DNA of 64,000 bases from Larus michahellis (GCF_964199755.1 NC_133899.1:24717446-24781445), one strand, 5' to 3'; shown: positions 13,001 through 22,620, counted from the stretch's first letter. Notes: generated by a model not told the origin, from the sequence alone. A program made the numbers and translations.

Positions 13001-16000
13001 GGTACGTGGGGCGGGTGGCGGGGATGGGTGCCCCATGCCTGGGTGGCCGCTGCCAGGGGTGCCCGTCTCCCTGCCCAGGGGCCGTGCATCGCCTCAACGG
13101 GAAGGTGAGCGGGAGCCTGACGGTGGGACGGGCGTCCGTCCGCTTCCAGGACGTGGATCTTCACGCCTACATCGTGGGCAGCGACGGCCGAACCTACACG
13201 GCCATCAGCGGGGTGCCCCAGCCCGCTGCCCGTGCCCTCCTGCCCCTCCTGCCCGTCGGAGGGCTCTTCGCCTGGCTCTTCGCCCTGGAGGAGCCCGGCT
13301 CCGAGAACGGCTTCAGCATCACGGGTGAGCGGGGGCGCGGGATGTGCCACCACCGTGGCCCGTTGCTCCGAGGGACATGGCTCCCCGTGGGGTGGCCTGG
13401 CGCAGATGCGGGGTGACGCGTGGCTTGGGCTCCTCCGATGACCTCCCCCCGTTCAGCTGGCCGTCGCCTCCCTCGCGGGTGTGCCGGAGGAGCCGGGAAG
13501 GATGCTTTGGGGAACGTATCCCTAAAAATCCTACAACCAAATGTTCCCTTTTCCTGCCCAGGCGCTGAATTCACCCAGAGCCTGGAGGTGACCTTCTACC
13601 CCGGGGAGGAGAAGGTCCACATCACTCAGACAGCCGAGGGCCTGGGGCCGGACAATTACTTAAGCCTTAAGACCCACATCGAGGGCCAGGTGCCGTTTCT
13701 CCCGGAGAACGTCACTGTCCACATCGCTCCCTACAAGGAGCTCTACCACTACTCCAGCTCAGGTAGGAGCCCATGCTCACCCCCATGCTCGGCTTCTTGC
13801 ATCCCCATCGCTGCGTGCCCCCACTTGGAGCTGCCCAAAACCACCACCGTTCCCAACATCCGAGAGACGCCGATGCTGAAGCCCGTTTTCCCCCCTCTCA
13901 TCCCATGGGGTTTTTCTTGCTGTCCCGCAGCCGTGATGTCCTCTGCTCACCGGGAGTACGTCCTGGCCGCCGGGACGGCCAACCACACCTTGTCCTACCG
14001 CCTGCACCAGAACATCACCTTGGCCGGCTGCCCGCACGCCCGCCTGCCCGCCCGGCAGCGGCTCAGCGTGACACGTGCCTTCGCCCTCTACGATGGCCAC
14101 GAGCACGTCCTGCGCTACGCCCTGGCCGCCCGTGTCGGCTCAGCGCCAGGTGAGCTCCGTCCGGGGGATGCTGCCGGCCCCCCGCCCGCTCCCAGAGGCT
14201 GCAGCATTGCTCACTTTGCCCAAAAAAGAGGGGTTTGGGACGGCTGCAGGAGGGGTGGTACCGGGTACATGGCCGTGGGTGCCTGCGCGGGATGAGGGTG
14301 CAGCGGTGACGCCTGTGTTGGGCTTACAGGAAAGATGGGGACAGACTTTTTAGCAGGGCCTGTTGCGATAAGACGAGGGGTAGTGGTTTTAAACTGAAAG
14401 AGGGAAGATTTAGACCAGATATAACGAAGAAACTTTTTACGCCGAGGGTGGCGAGATGCTGGCCCAGGTTGCCCAGAGATGTGGGAGATGCCCCGTCCCT
14501 GGAAACATTCCAGATGGGGCTCTGAGCAACCTGATCGAGTTGAAGATGTCCCTGCTCATGGCAGGGCCATAGGTGGCCTTTAAAGGTCCCTTCCCACCCA
14601 AACCATTCTGTGATTCTTTAAGTGGGAACAGCCATTCCCTCTTCCCCGTGTCTCCCAGGCCTTTTCCCCGCTAACGTCCGTCCCCTCCTTGCCTGCAGAC
14701 GATGTCGAGAATCCCCCGGTGAACCCGTGCCACGATAACACACACGCCTGCGAGGCGACGGCACGCTGCCAGCCCGGTGCGGGGATGGAGTACACATGCG
14801 AGTGCCCGGCCGGGTACCGCGGAGACGGCCGGGGCTGCCGAGGTGAGCGGGGGCTGCGGACGGGTGTCGGGGGGGGAAGGCTAGTGCACCCCGTCCCCCA
14901 CGGGGCACCGTGGTGGCCACAGCTGTTTGGGGTGCTGGGACGTGCAACAGCATCGCAGCACCCGCAGGCTCAACAGCTCCTGGAGCTGCACCGAGGATTT
15001 GGGTGAATCACAGGGGGAAACTGAGGCAGGGTGCTGGGGGGCTGCCGGGGAAGTGGAGACGTGGGACGGGCAGCTTGGGGCGGGATGTCTCCCCTAGACC
15101 GGGAGCAGTCGGACGCCGAAACTGGGGGTGTCCCACCACCACTGGGGTGCCCGGTGTCTCCCCTTTTAGATGTGGACGAGTGCGCGGAGGGCCTGAGCCA
15201 GTGCGGCCCCTTCACCCTCTGCCTGAACGTGCCGGGCAGCTACCGGTGCGAGTGCCGCAGCGGGTACCGGCCGGCGGAGGACGGGCAGGCGTGTGTGCGT
15301 AAGTGACAGCCCCACGGCTCGGGTTCTCCCCCATCCCTCTGCCCCGTGGGGCTCACCCCGGCCACCCCCTCACCCCTCTGTCCCCGCAGTGAGCGACCCC
15401 TGCGAGGATGGGAGGAACCCCTGCGCGCCGGGGGACCGGGCGCGCTGCCTGCCCCGCGCCGGGGGACGCCCTGCCTGCGAGTGTCTCCCCGGGTACAGCG
15501 GCGACGGCATCCACTGCGCCGGTACAGGGGGCACGGGAGGGACCGCGGGGTGGCACCGTGCCGGGGTGCCCTGCCTGGCTGATTCCCATCCTCCCCGTGC
15601 ACAGACGTGGACGAGTGCGCCGAAAACCCGTGTCACCCAGCTGCCACCTGCTACAACACGCCAGGCTCCTTCTCCTGCCGGTGCCAGCCCGGCTACAAGG
15701 GCGATGGCTTCCAGTGCGCATACGGTAAGGATGCCCGGCTTGCCACTGCACCGGCTCTGCCCAGGGTGGCTTCCACCGTCCTCACTCTGCCGTTGTTTTG
15801 GCTGTCCCGATGGCGGAAGGGAGCATGCAGCGGCTTACGCCCTGCCAGCACCAGCAGCTCTACCCGCGGGCGGTGCCGCCGGGACCCTCGCCTGTGGGTG
15901 ACGGGCACGTGCCCCAGTGCGACGAGGAGGGTCGGTACCGGTCCCTGCAGTGCCACAGCAGCACCGGGCACTGCTGGTGCGTGGACGCCGCGGGGCAGGA

Positions 16001-19000
16001 GATCGCTGGCACGCGGACGGCGCCGGGCAGCACGCCGCCGCGCTGTGGGAACCCAGGTCTGTGCCATTCCGAGGGGGCGAAGGGAGGTGGGATGGGGCCT
16101 TGGGCATCTCCTTGGCATCCGATGGGATTGGCAGGCACCGGAGATGCCCTGGGTTGTGTTGGGTGGCGGAGGGTGTTGAGAGGATGCTGGAGAGGCAGAG
16201 CCCTGCCTGTCCCTGCCCATCCCGCCCAGCTGTCACCAGCAGAGTGGGGTCAGGGGGGCTGCGGCCCGCAGAGGGGGCTCTCTGCCCACCCGCCTGGCTG
16301 GGGGCTTCTCTGCCATGGCCTGGGTGCCAAACGGGTGGTTGGGCACCTCAGGGGGCTGCTGGGCCTTTAGGGCACCCTGGCCCATGGTGGTTACGGTAGC
16401 AATGTCCATGGGGGCACCTCCTGTGTCACCTTGCCATGGAGGGGACAGCCATGGGGTGCCGAGGGGAGGACTGCAGAGGGGCAGCCCCCAGCCCCTGCCC
16501 CAAGGGGGGAGATCAGGTGGTGCCGGCAGAGTGTCACCCACCACCCGCAGCCCTGGGTGAAGCGGGGCCAAACTGGGGCGGCCAAGTGGGTCCAGGGGAG
16601 CTGCGCGGCACCCCCTGAGCCGGGGGCGGGGGCATTTGCTGCCGGCAGAGGCCATCCAGCGGCTGACCCCCTGTGAACACGAGCGGCTCTACCCGCGGGC
16701 GGTGCCACCGGGACCCTCGCCTGTGGGTGACGGGCACGTGCCCCAGTGCGACGAGGAGGGTCAGTACCGGCCCCTGCAGTGCCACGGCGGCACTGGGCAC
16801 TGCTGGTGCGTGGATGCCGCGGGGCAGGAGATCGCTGGCACACGGACGGCGCCGGGCAGCACGCCGCCACGCTGTGGGAACCCAGGTCTGTGCCGTCCCC
16901 TCCCCATAGCACCCCAACCCCGTGGTGCTCCTCCAGCAGCCTTAGCATGGAGGGGCGCCCAGCAAGGAGAGGGGGACCCGGGGGCTCCGGCAAAGCCCCG
17001 AGTCCCCCAAACTTGCATACGGGGAGGGTGACTGTTGCCCTCCCCACGCCAGAGCCCACGGAGCGGCCCCGCACCATGTGCGAGCGCTGGCGGCAGAGCT
17101 TGCTGGAGCACTATGGCGGCAGCCCCCGCCGCGACCAGTACGTGCCGCAGTGCGAGGCGGGGGGAGAGTTCACCCCACTGCAGTGCCACGGGGACAGCGG
17201 GTACTGCTGGTGCGTGGACGAGGGCGGCAGGGAGATCCAGGGCACGCGCTCGGAGCCTGGCAGCACCCCGCCGTGTAAGAGCTCGGCACCTCGAGTGTGA
17301 CACACACATTCCCCCCCCCGAGTCCATCTGCCACAGCATGGCCTCCTGGAGCTGCACCGCACCCTCGGGTGCAGAGCCGAGGGGCTGATGCTCCCTGAGC
17401 CATCTCTCTCCATGCGCCCCCCCCCATTTATGTGCCAGGTCTCCCTAGCGTCGCGCCGCCCAGCGTCCGGCCCTCACCCCGGCCCGATGTGTCACCACCG
17501 GCCACGGGGACCTTTCTGCTCTACGCTCAGGGACAGCAGATCGGCTACCTCCCGCTCAACGGCACGCGGCTGCAGAAGGAGGCGGCGAAGACCCTGCTCT
17601 CCCTGCATGTAGAGTATCTCCAGCGCCGGGGTCGGGGTGCAGGACCAGCGGAGGGACTTAGGGACAGGCTGATGCTGCGACTCCGTGTCCCGCATCTCCC
17701 TGGACCACTCTTGTCTTGAGCTGTGATGGTTTGAGGGGTCGCCTCCTGAAGGTTGCTGTTGGTTTGTGGGGATGCTGGCCATGCCTTGGAGCTGAGATGG
17801 AGGAGGAGAGCTCTCCCCTCTTCCTCCAGCTGTCCCCAGCGGAGGGATAAGTCACAGCCGGGGGCTGCCTGTGAAGTGAAGGAGCACGGGTGCTCGCAGA
17901 GGTCCCCCGGCCATCTGTCATGGTCCCCCGGACTGCCAGCCGCACGTCTCTACTGTAAAACTTTTCCCTTCCTGGGACTCCTCTTGGAGCGTGGCCATGT
18001 CCATCTCCAGCCAGGCCAGACCAAGGGAGAGGAACGCTGCAAGCCAGGCCACGACCCTCCCTGAACCCCGGGGAACCTAAACACCTTGCCAAGTATTCCC
18101 TTTCCCCATCCTGAAGGTCATTCCTTCGGGCTGGCTTGGCTCTCGGAGCTGTCTCTCCTTCAGCCAAAGGGTTCCAAACCCATCTGGACGTGGGTGTGTG
18201 CCTGCGACAGCTGACCTGAAAACCTCTGCTGCAGGATTCAGCCGAGGCGGGGGGGGCGGGGGGCGAAGTAGGAACCCCTCGGTGTTGGGATTTGCTGGGG
18301 AAAAAGGGATTTGAGCGTCATGCCCTGTTCTTGCACCTTGCAGAGTGCTCCCAGTGCCGGCTGGGGGGCTAACGGTGCTCATTGAGCCTCCTGGCGATGG
18401 CCCAGGCAGGATTTCACCCCGTGTCCCTTTCCCAACCCTGGCAGGGCTCCATCGTGGTGGGGATCGACTATGACTGCCGGGAGAAGACAATCTATTGGAC
18501 CGATGTGGCCGGACGGACCATAAGCCGGGCGAGTCTGGAGCCAGGCTCTGAGCCAGAGACCATTATCAACTCAGGTGCGTTCCCATCACCAGTGACATCC
18601 GCCCAAAGCCACATCGGCGGGTCCACACCACTCCGTGGCCATCGCAGCGCTGGGGCTGTCCTGCTTTGGGGTCCTCTATCCGCGCTTGCATCCCTTGGCT
18701 GCGGGTCAGGCGGGTCTGGGCACTGTGACAGGTCCAGGAGCTTCATGTCCCCAGCCACCAACCACGTCTGTCCCTCTGGCAGGTCTCATCAGCCCCGAGG
18801 GGCTAGCAGTGGACCACCTGCGCCGAGCCATATTCTGGACCGATAGTGGCTTGGATAAGATTGAGCGAGCCCGGCTGGATGGCTCTGAGCGACGGGTGCT
18901 CTTCGATACGGAGCTCGTCAACCCCCGGGCCATCACGGTGGACCCCGTCCGAGGGTGAGCAGCAGCAGTTCCGAAGGGATTTGCATGCAGGGATTTGCAA

Positions 19001-22000
19001 GGTGCAAGTTGGACACACGCGGTGGTGGCTGAGGCCCCATCCTGACCCTGGGAGCAGCTCTCCTACAGTGCACACCCCGTAGGAGGGATTGGCTCTGTTC
19101 CCCACCTCCTCTTTTATTTAATAATTCAGGATTTGGCCAAACCTGCTGTTTCAGTGTCAGGATGTATATTATTTTTAAAAGCTTTGAAACACGCCTGGCG
19201 TTGGAAAACACAAGCTGTGCCTCTAGGGTGCTGTTGCGATACAAAATGTGCTACTCCTAAGACTCGCCCTCGTCTAGGAGCTACAGTTTGGGTCGTAAAC
19301 ATGTTTGACATAATCATTCTGGTTTTCTTTTAGAGATTTTTTTCAAATCAAATAAAGATTTATCTCAGGCACCCTTCAGGGGGAGAGCCAGGCCTCTCTC
19401 CTGACAAGAACCAGTAACAGAGAGCCAAGCCAATCATCTCCTACCATTCCTTACTGTTGCGTGTCCTGTTTGTTCATATGATTATTTCCCAAGCAACCTT
19501 TACTGGACGGACTGGAATCGTGAAGCACCCAAAATTGAAACTTCCACTGTCAACGGAGCCAACAGGAGGGTCCTGGTGAACAAGGACATCGGTTTGCCCA
19601 ATGGCCTGACCTTCGACCCCTTCTCCAAGCTCCTCTGTTGGGCAGACGCAGGTAATTTCACCCAGGACCAGTCAGACTACAACACGCGAAGCCTCCAGAG
19701 GGAGAAACCAGTTATATAGAATCACAGAATGGTTTGGGTTGGAAGGGACCTTAAAGCTCATCTAGTTCCAACCCCCTGCCCTGGGCAGGGACACCTCCCA
19801 CCAGCCCAGGTTGCTCCAAGCCCCGTCCAGCCTGGCCTTGAACACCTCCAGGGATGGGGCAGCCACAGCTTCTCTGGGCAACCTGGGCCAGGGGCTCACC
19901 ACCCTCACAGCCAAGAATTTCTTCCTCAGATCTCATCTAAATCTCCCCTCTGTCAGTTTAAAACTGTTCCCCCTCGTCCCATGGCTCCACAGGATCCACA
20001 GGATCAAGAGTCCCTCCCCAGCTTTCCTGTAGGCCCCCTTTAGGGACTGAAAGGCTGCGATAAGGTGTCCCCAGTCTTCCCCAACAGATGGCTTTACGGC
20101 ATTGCTACCTGTGGGCTTCTCCGCCCCCTTCCACTGTCCTGCCCCGAAAGACTTGGTGTGATGGGGTTGGGGGACTCATAGCATGAGTTGCTTCTACACC
20201 CTTAGGCTGGGCAGCTGTTTCAAAATTTAGTGAATCCAAAGAATGTGTTTGGTGAGGGTTAGTGTTTTTTTGTTTTTTGTTTTTTTTTTTATGGCCCGAT
20301 AACTGTCTTGTGTTTAAAAAAAGGAACGAAGCACCTGGAGTGCACATTCCCTGACGGCGCGGGCCGGCGTGTCATACAGAACAACCTCAACTACCCCTTC
20401 AGCATCATCAGTTACGCCAATCACTTCTACCACACTGACTGGAGACGGTAAGGGAAGAAAACACACTCCTTCCCGTGGCCGGGAACGCTGCGCTTGGCAT
20501 TTCCTTGGCCTCTGCCACTCCCTGCCGGAGTCACACTAGGCAGCAGCTTGGGGGGGGACTTCGAGCCAGAGGGGGGGGGGGAGGGGCGGAAAATAAACAC
20601 TGTCCCCAGCCTGTTCCCTGGTCCCCAGTCCCGGCACCTCACCAGAGCGCTCTCTTGGGTCTCCTGCCATGCCACGTTCAGCAACACCCGCTTGTAACAC
20701 CCGCATAGACAAGTGTACCCTCCGCTGGATAAAAAAACTGGCTGGATGGCTGTGCCCAGCGAGTTGTGATTAATGGAGCAAAATCTGGTTGGCGGCCGGT
20801 CACCAGTGGTGTCCCTCAGGGCTCAGTTTTGGGGCCAGTCTTGTTCAATCTCTTTATTGATGATCTAAACAAGGGGATTGAATGCACCCTCAGTAAGTTT
20901 GCGGATGACACCAAACTAGGTGGGAGTGTTGATCTGCTTGAGGGTCAGAAGGCTTTACAGAGGGATCTAGACAGGTTGGATCAATGGGCCAAGGCCAATG
21001 GGATGAGGTTTAATAAGGCCAAGTGCTGGGTCCTGCATTTTGGTCACAACAACCCCGGGCAACGCTACAGGCTTGGGGCTGAGTGCTGGAAAGCTGCCCG
21101 GCAGAAAAGGACCTGGGAGTGTTAGTGGACAGCCGGCTTAACATGAGCCAGCAGTGTGCCCAGGTGGCCAAGAGGGCCAATGGCATCCTGGCTTGTATCA
21201 GGAATAGTGTGGTGAGCCGGACTAGGGAAGTGATCATCCCCCTGTACTCGGCACTGGTGAGGCCTCACCTCGAGTACTGTGTTCAGTTTTGGGCCCCTCG
21301 CTACAGGAAAGACATTGAAGTGCTGGAGCGTGTCCAGAGGAGAGCCACCAAGCTGGTGAGGGGTCTGGAGAACAAGTCCTATGAGGAGAGGCTGAGGGAG
21401 CTGGGCATGTTTAGTTTGGAGAAGAGGAGGCTGAGGGGAGACCTCATTGCCCTCTACAACTACCTGAAAGGAAACTGTAGAGAGGCAGGGGTTGGCCTCT
21501 TCTCCCAAGGGAATAACGACAGGACCAGAGGAAACGGTATGAAGCTGCGGCAAGGGAGGTTTAGATTAGATATTAGAAAGAATTACTTTACTGAAAGAGT
21601 GGTCAGGCACTGGAACAGCCTGCCCAGGGAGGTGGTGGAGTCACCATCCCTGGAGGTATTTAAGAAACGTGTAGACATGGCTCTTCAGGGCATGCTCTAG
21701 TGCCCAAGATTATTGGTTTGTGGTGGGGTGTTGTGTGTGGGGTTGTGGGTGTGGAGTTTAGTTGGTGGGTGCTTTTTTTTGTGTGTTTTTTTTTGGTTTT
21801 TTTTTTTTTTTTATGTGGTTGGACTCGATCTCAAAGGTCCCTTCCAACCACTAAGATTCTGTGATTCTGTGATTCCGTAAATCTCAGCGCGGAACAGTTG
21901 TTTAGAAGCAAGCGCGGCTTCCTGGGAGGGACAGAAATAGCGGTTGGGGTTGGGTTTTTTTTTTTTATTTTCAATAAAACTTGGCATAAATGGCTGAATC

Positions 22001-22620
22001 TAGATCAAGTCCAAAGATTCCGTCCTCAGCCATTCCCTCTCCACCGCTGCCACCCAAGGCCCTTGGGGAAGTCGCCTCTATTCCCACTCCAGCTGGAAGC
22101 TCTCAAAACTTCAATCAAATCTTAGCAGATTACAACAAACACTTAAATGCTCGCCACACTTGGAGGAGATCCTTAGGGCGATAATCTCTCCTTGGAAAGC
22201 TGTCTCTGTGACTCTATCACCAAAGAGTAATGCACTGAATGAGCTGGATGTAGATTTTATGGGGCAAATTTCTTTCCACTTGCTCTGCAGGTGTTCGGGC
22301 CAATCTTTTTAGCTGCCTCTGCTCTTAAATACACATAGACGGGGAAAAAAAAAAACAAATCACCAAGTTTTATAGATGAGTAAAGCATTTCTCCCTCTTT
22401 TATCCCCAGGGATGGTGTGATAGCCATCGATAAAGAAACCGGCTCCTTTACCGATGAGTATCTTCCGGAGCAGCGATCACATCTCTACGGAATAACCGCA
22501 GTTTATCCCTACTGCCCTGGAGGTAAAGCACAAGAAAACCCACCCCCTCTTTATTGTCTGACAGCAGTTACACGCCTGACATGCTAAAGATGTCAATTTC
22601 TCTTTGCAGCAAGGAAATAG
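6904..22620 (+). CDS. NID2: Nidogen-2 (basement membrane linker), 22 coding exons
   Basis: Complete NID2, recognised by close similarity to the remembered mammalian protein. Coding exons: 6904-7095, 8118-8426, 11325-11557, 11839-12245, 12852-13001, 13079-13324, 13562-13762, 13931-14149, 14699-14842, 15170-15298, 15390-15521, 15605-15724, 15820-16056, 16649-16885, 17053-17274, 17439-17608, 18445-18574, 18783-18954, 19494-19651, 20324-20447, 22410-22522, 22610-22620. The sum is 4056 nt, or 1351 aa. Order of parts: signal peptide (1-19), NIDO/G1 domain (about 65-270), linker, EGF1, G2 beta-barrel (431-652), EGF2-EGF5 (653-827), three thyroglobulin type-1 domains (828-1060), proline-rich linker, YWTD beta-propeller (about 1117-1348). 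The family is secreted and links laminin, collagen IV and perlecan in basement membranes. Human NID2 is about 1375 aa with two thyroglobulin domains; this gene has an extra one and a shorter G1-G2 linker. Confidence 0.95.
7105..7730. repeat. Pyrimidine (CCCT/CCAT) microsatellite in NID2 intron 1
   Basis: About 620 bp of imperfect tetra- and octanucleotide repeats (CCCT, CCATCCCT, CCTTCCAT), with C and T making up nearly all of the plus strand. It begins soon after the exon 1 donor and fills much of intron 1 (7096-8117). It lacks stop codons over long stretches and so joins onto neighbouring sequence as a false long open frame. On the minus strand it is a G/A tract that could form triplex or quadruplex structures. 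Confidence 0.9.
8118..8426 (+). CDS. NID2: NID2 exon 2: NIDO domain start
   Basis: Residues 65-167. It begins [20 protein letters not shown] and contains [17 protein letters not shown], the signature of the nidogen extracellular (NIDO/G1) domain. Phase 0 at both ends; acceptor CTGCAG, donor GTGAGG at 8427. Confidence 0.95.
8427..11324 (+). other. NID2: NID2 intron 2 (2.9 kb)
   Basis: Non-coding and GC-rich, with long homopolymer runs (T near 9662-9681, G near 9820-9831 and 10073-10082) and short C runs. No CR1, LTR, RNA gene or additional NID2 exon was recognised in it. Confidence 0.7.
11325..11557 (+). CDS. NID2: NID2 exon 3: NIDO domain
   Basis: Residues 168-245. It opens [19 protein letters not shown] and includes [20 protein letters not shown], both strongly conserved in the G1 domain. 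It ends two bases into a codon (arginine) at donor GTGCGT. Confidence 0.93.
11839..12245 (+). CDS. NID2: NID2 exon 4: end of G1 and G1-G2 linker
   Basis: Residues 245-381. It starts [16 protein letters not shown], the end of the NIDO domain, then runs into a low-complexity Pro/Ala/His-rich linker. The linker looks shorter than in mammals, where this part is acidic and long. It ends in phase 1 at GTGAGT. Confidence 0.92.
12283..12316 (+). repeat. Poly-A run in NID2 intron 4
   Basis: About 33 nt of A with one interrupting G near its start, inside intron 4 (12246-12851). No processed pseudogene or LINE body precedes it, so it is a simple homopolymer. Confidence 0.8.
12852..13001 (+). CDS. NID2: NID2 exon 5: EGF-like module 1
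   Basis: Residues 381-431. It carries a six-cysteine EGF pattern with the conserved segments [15 protein letters not shown] and [12 protein letters not shown], matching the EGF module that precedes G2 in nidogens. Phase 1 at both ends. Confidence 0.93.
13079..13324 (+). CDS. NID2: NID2 exon 6: G2 beta-barrel, first part
   Basis: Residues 431-513. [19 protein letters not shown] and [20 protein letters not shown] mark the G2F domain, the GFP-like barrel that in nidogens binds perlecan and collagen IV. Intron 5 before it is only 77 bp. Phase 1-1. Confidence 0.94.
13562..13762 (+). CDS. NID2: NID2 exon 7: G2 beta-barrel, middle
   Basis: Residues 513-580. It contains [19 protein letters not shown] and ends [10 protein letters not shown], closely matching the mammalian G2 domain. 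Phase 1-1; donor GTAGGA. Confidence 0.94.
13931..14149 (+). CDS. NID2: NID2 exon 8: G2 beta-barrel, end
   Basis: Residues 580-653. [19 protein letters not shown] and [16 protein letters not shown] complete the barrel. An N-glycosylation sequon (NIT) is conserved. Phase 1-1; donor GTGAGC. Confidence 0.92.
14319..14618 (+). mobile_element. CR1 LINE 3' fragment, sense, in NID2 intron 8
   Basis: 5'-truncated CR1 tail. It has the typical 'agatggggacagactttt' start, the 'tggcccaggttgcccagag' core and an 'attctgtgattctt' end. It lies in the same strand as NID2 between exons 8 and 9. Confidence 0.9.
14699..14842 (+). CDS. NID2: NID2 exon 9: EGF module 2 with RGD
   Basis: Residues 653-701. Six-cysteine EGF module starting [16 protein letters not shown]. 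The loop YRGDGRGC contains Arg-Gly-Asp at residues 693-695 (14818-14826), in frame. Nidogen-1 is known for an RGD in one of its EGF modules; I recall Gln in place of Arg in human NID2. Phase 1-1. Confidence 0.93.
15170..15298 (+). CDS. NID2: NID2 exon 10: calcium-binding EGF module 3
   Basis: Residues 701-744. DVDECAEG opens a calcium-binding EGF module, and [12 protein letters not shown] fits the Asn/Asp beta-hydroxylation pattern CxNx4[YF]xCxC. Phase 1-1; donor GTAAGT. Confidence 0.94.
15390..15521 (+). CDS. NID2: NID2 exon 11: EGF module 4
   Basis: Residues 744-788. It starts [20 protein letters not shown] and ends [14 protein letters not shown], a six-cysteine EGF module. Short introns of 91 bp and 83 bp flank it. 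Phase 1-1. Confidence 0.93.
15605..15724 (+). CDS. NID2: NID2 exon 12: calcium-binding EGF module 5
   Basis: Residues 788-828. [20 protein letters not shown] followed by [18 protein letters not shown] is nearly identical to the mammalian fifth EGF module and has the beta-hydroxylation pattern. Phase 1-1; donor GTAAGG. Confidence 0.95.
15820..16056 (+). CDS. NID2: NID2 exon 13: thyroglobulin type-1 domain, copy A
   Basis: Residues 828-907. It contains the thyroglobulin-1 hallmarks [16 protein letters not shown] and [14 protein letters not shown]. The acceptor (GCGGAAG|GG) is weak, with a poor pyrimidine tract, so the exon start is the least certain part. Length 237 nt, phase 1-1. Near-duplicate of exon 14: I count about 20 differences in 237 positions. 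Confidence 0.88.
16649..16885 (+). CDS. NID2: NID2 exon 14: thyroglobulin type-1 domain, copy B
   Basis: Residues 907-986. [16 protein letters not shown] and [14 protein letters not shown] repeat exon 13 almost exactly. Same length (237 nt) and same phase (1-1), so both can be spliced in without breaking frame. Both donors are GTCTGTGCC, but the introns differ beyond about ten bases. Mammalian NID2 has only one domain of this kind before the CERWR-type domain. Confidence 0.88.
17053..17274 (+). CDS. NID2: NID2 exon 15: last thyroglobulin type-1 domain
   Basis: Residues 986-1060. [20 protein letters not shown], then QYVPQC and [16 protein letters not shown]. This matches the second mammalian NID2 thyroglobulin domain and is clearly different from exons 13-14. 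Phase 1-1; donor GTAAGA. Confidence 0.94.
17439..17608 (+). CDS. NID2: NID2 exon 16: proline-rich linker to propeller
   Basis: Residues 1060-1116. [14 protein letters not shown] is a linker, then [20 protein letters not shown] opens the C-terminal globule with an N-glycosylation sequon. It ends in phase 0 at an unusual but acceptable donor, GTAGAG. Confidence 0.92.
18445..18574 (+). CDS. NID2: NID2 exon 17: beta-propeller, first YWTD repeat
   Basis: Residues 1117-1160. [20 protein letters not shown] is an LDL-receptor class B (YWTD) repeat of the nidogen G3 propeller, the laminin gamma-1 binding part in the family. Starts phase 0 and ends phase 1. Confidence 0.95.
18783..18954 (+). CDS. NID2: NID2 exon 18: beta-propeller, second repeat
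   Basis: Residues 1160-1217. [20 protein letters not shown] and [14 protein letters not shown] are YWTD-repeat segments (FWTD variant). Ends phase 2 at GTGAGC. Confidence 0.95.
19494..19651 (+). CDS. NID2: NID2 exon 19: beta-propeller, third repeat
   Basis: Residues 1217-1270. [19 protein letters not shown] and [20 protein letters not shown] are propeller-blade sequences. The acceptor is TTTCCCAAG. Ends phase 1 at GTAATT. Confidence 0.95.
19714..20097 (-). mobile_element. CR1 LINE 3' fragment, antisense, in NID2 intron 19
   Basis: Reverse-oriented CR1 tail beginning 'tagaatcacagaatggttt' and followed by the conserved 'ctgccctgggcagggacac' segment. It shares long identical stretches with the copies at 40.9 kb and 54.8 kb, so it belongs to the same subfamily. 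Confidence 0.93.
20324..20447 (+). CDS. NID2: NID2 exon 20: beta-propeller, fourth repeat
   Basis: Residues 1270-1311. [20 protein letters not shown], then [10 protein letters not shown], the fourth blade. The acceptor is TTTAAAAAAAG, with the pyrimidine tract 30 bases upstream, so it is relatively weak. Ends phase 2 at GTAAGG. Confidence 0.94.
20708..21880 (+). mobile_element. CR1 LINE with broken reverse transcriptase, NID2 intron 20
   Basis: 5'-truncated CR1 retrotransposon, about 1.17 kb. An open frame (20766-21125) contains [20 protein letters not shown] and the FADD catalytic box of a non-LTR reverse transcriptase. The C-terminal part of ORF2 continues at 21083-21700 in a different frame, so at least one frameshift near 21.08 kb breaks it. 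The protein cannot be made intact. A T/G-rich stretch (about 21715-21815) precedes the CR1 end 'gattctgtgattctgtgatt'. It is a fossil LINE, not a functional gene. Confidence 0.92.
22410..22522 (+). CDS. NID2: NID2 exon 21: beta-propeller end
   Basis: Residues 1311-1349. [20 protein letters not shown] and [12 protein letters not shown] close the propeller. The frame would run past a GTAAAG donor if unspliced, but splicing to exon 22 gives the conserved nidogen-2 C terminus. Confidence 0.93.
22610..22620 (+). CDS. NID2: NID2 exon 22: 11-nt coding part and stop
   Basis: The split codon plus Arg-Lys-stop (CAAGGAAATAG) gives the ending PGARK, comparable to the human ending TGRK. The acceptor is TCTCTTTGCAG. 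Only 11 coding nucleotides lie in this terminal exon; the rest is 3' UTR. Confidence 0.88.
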
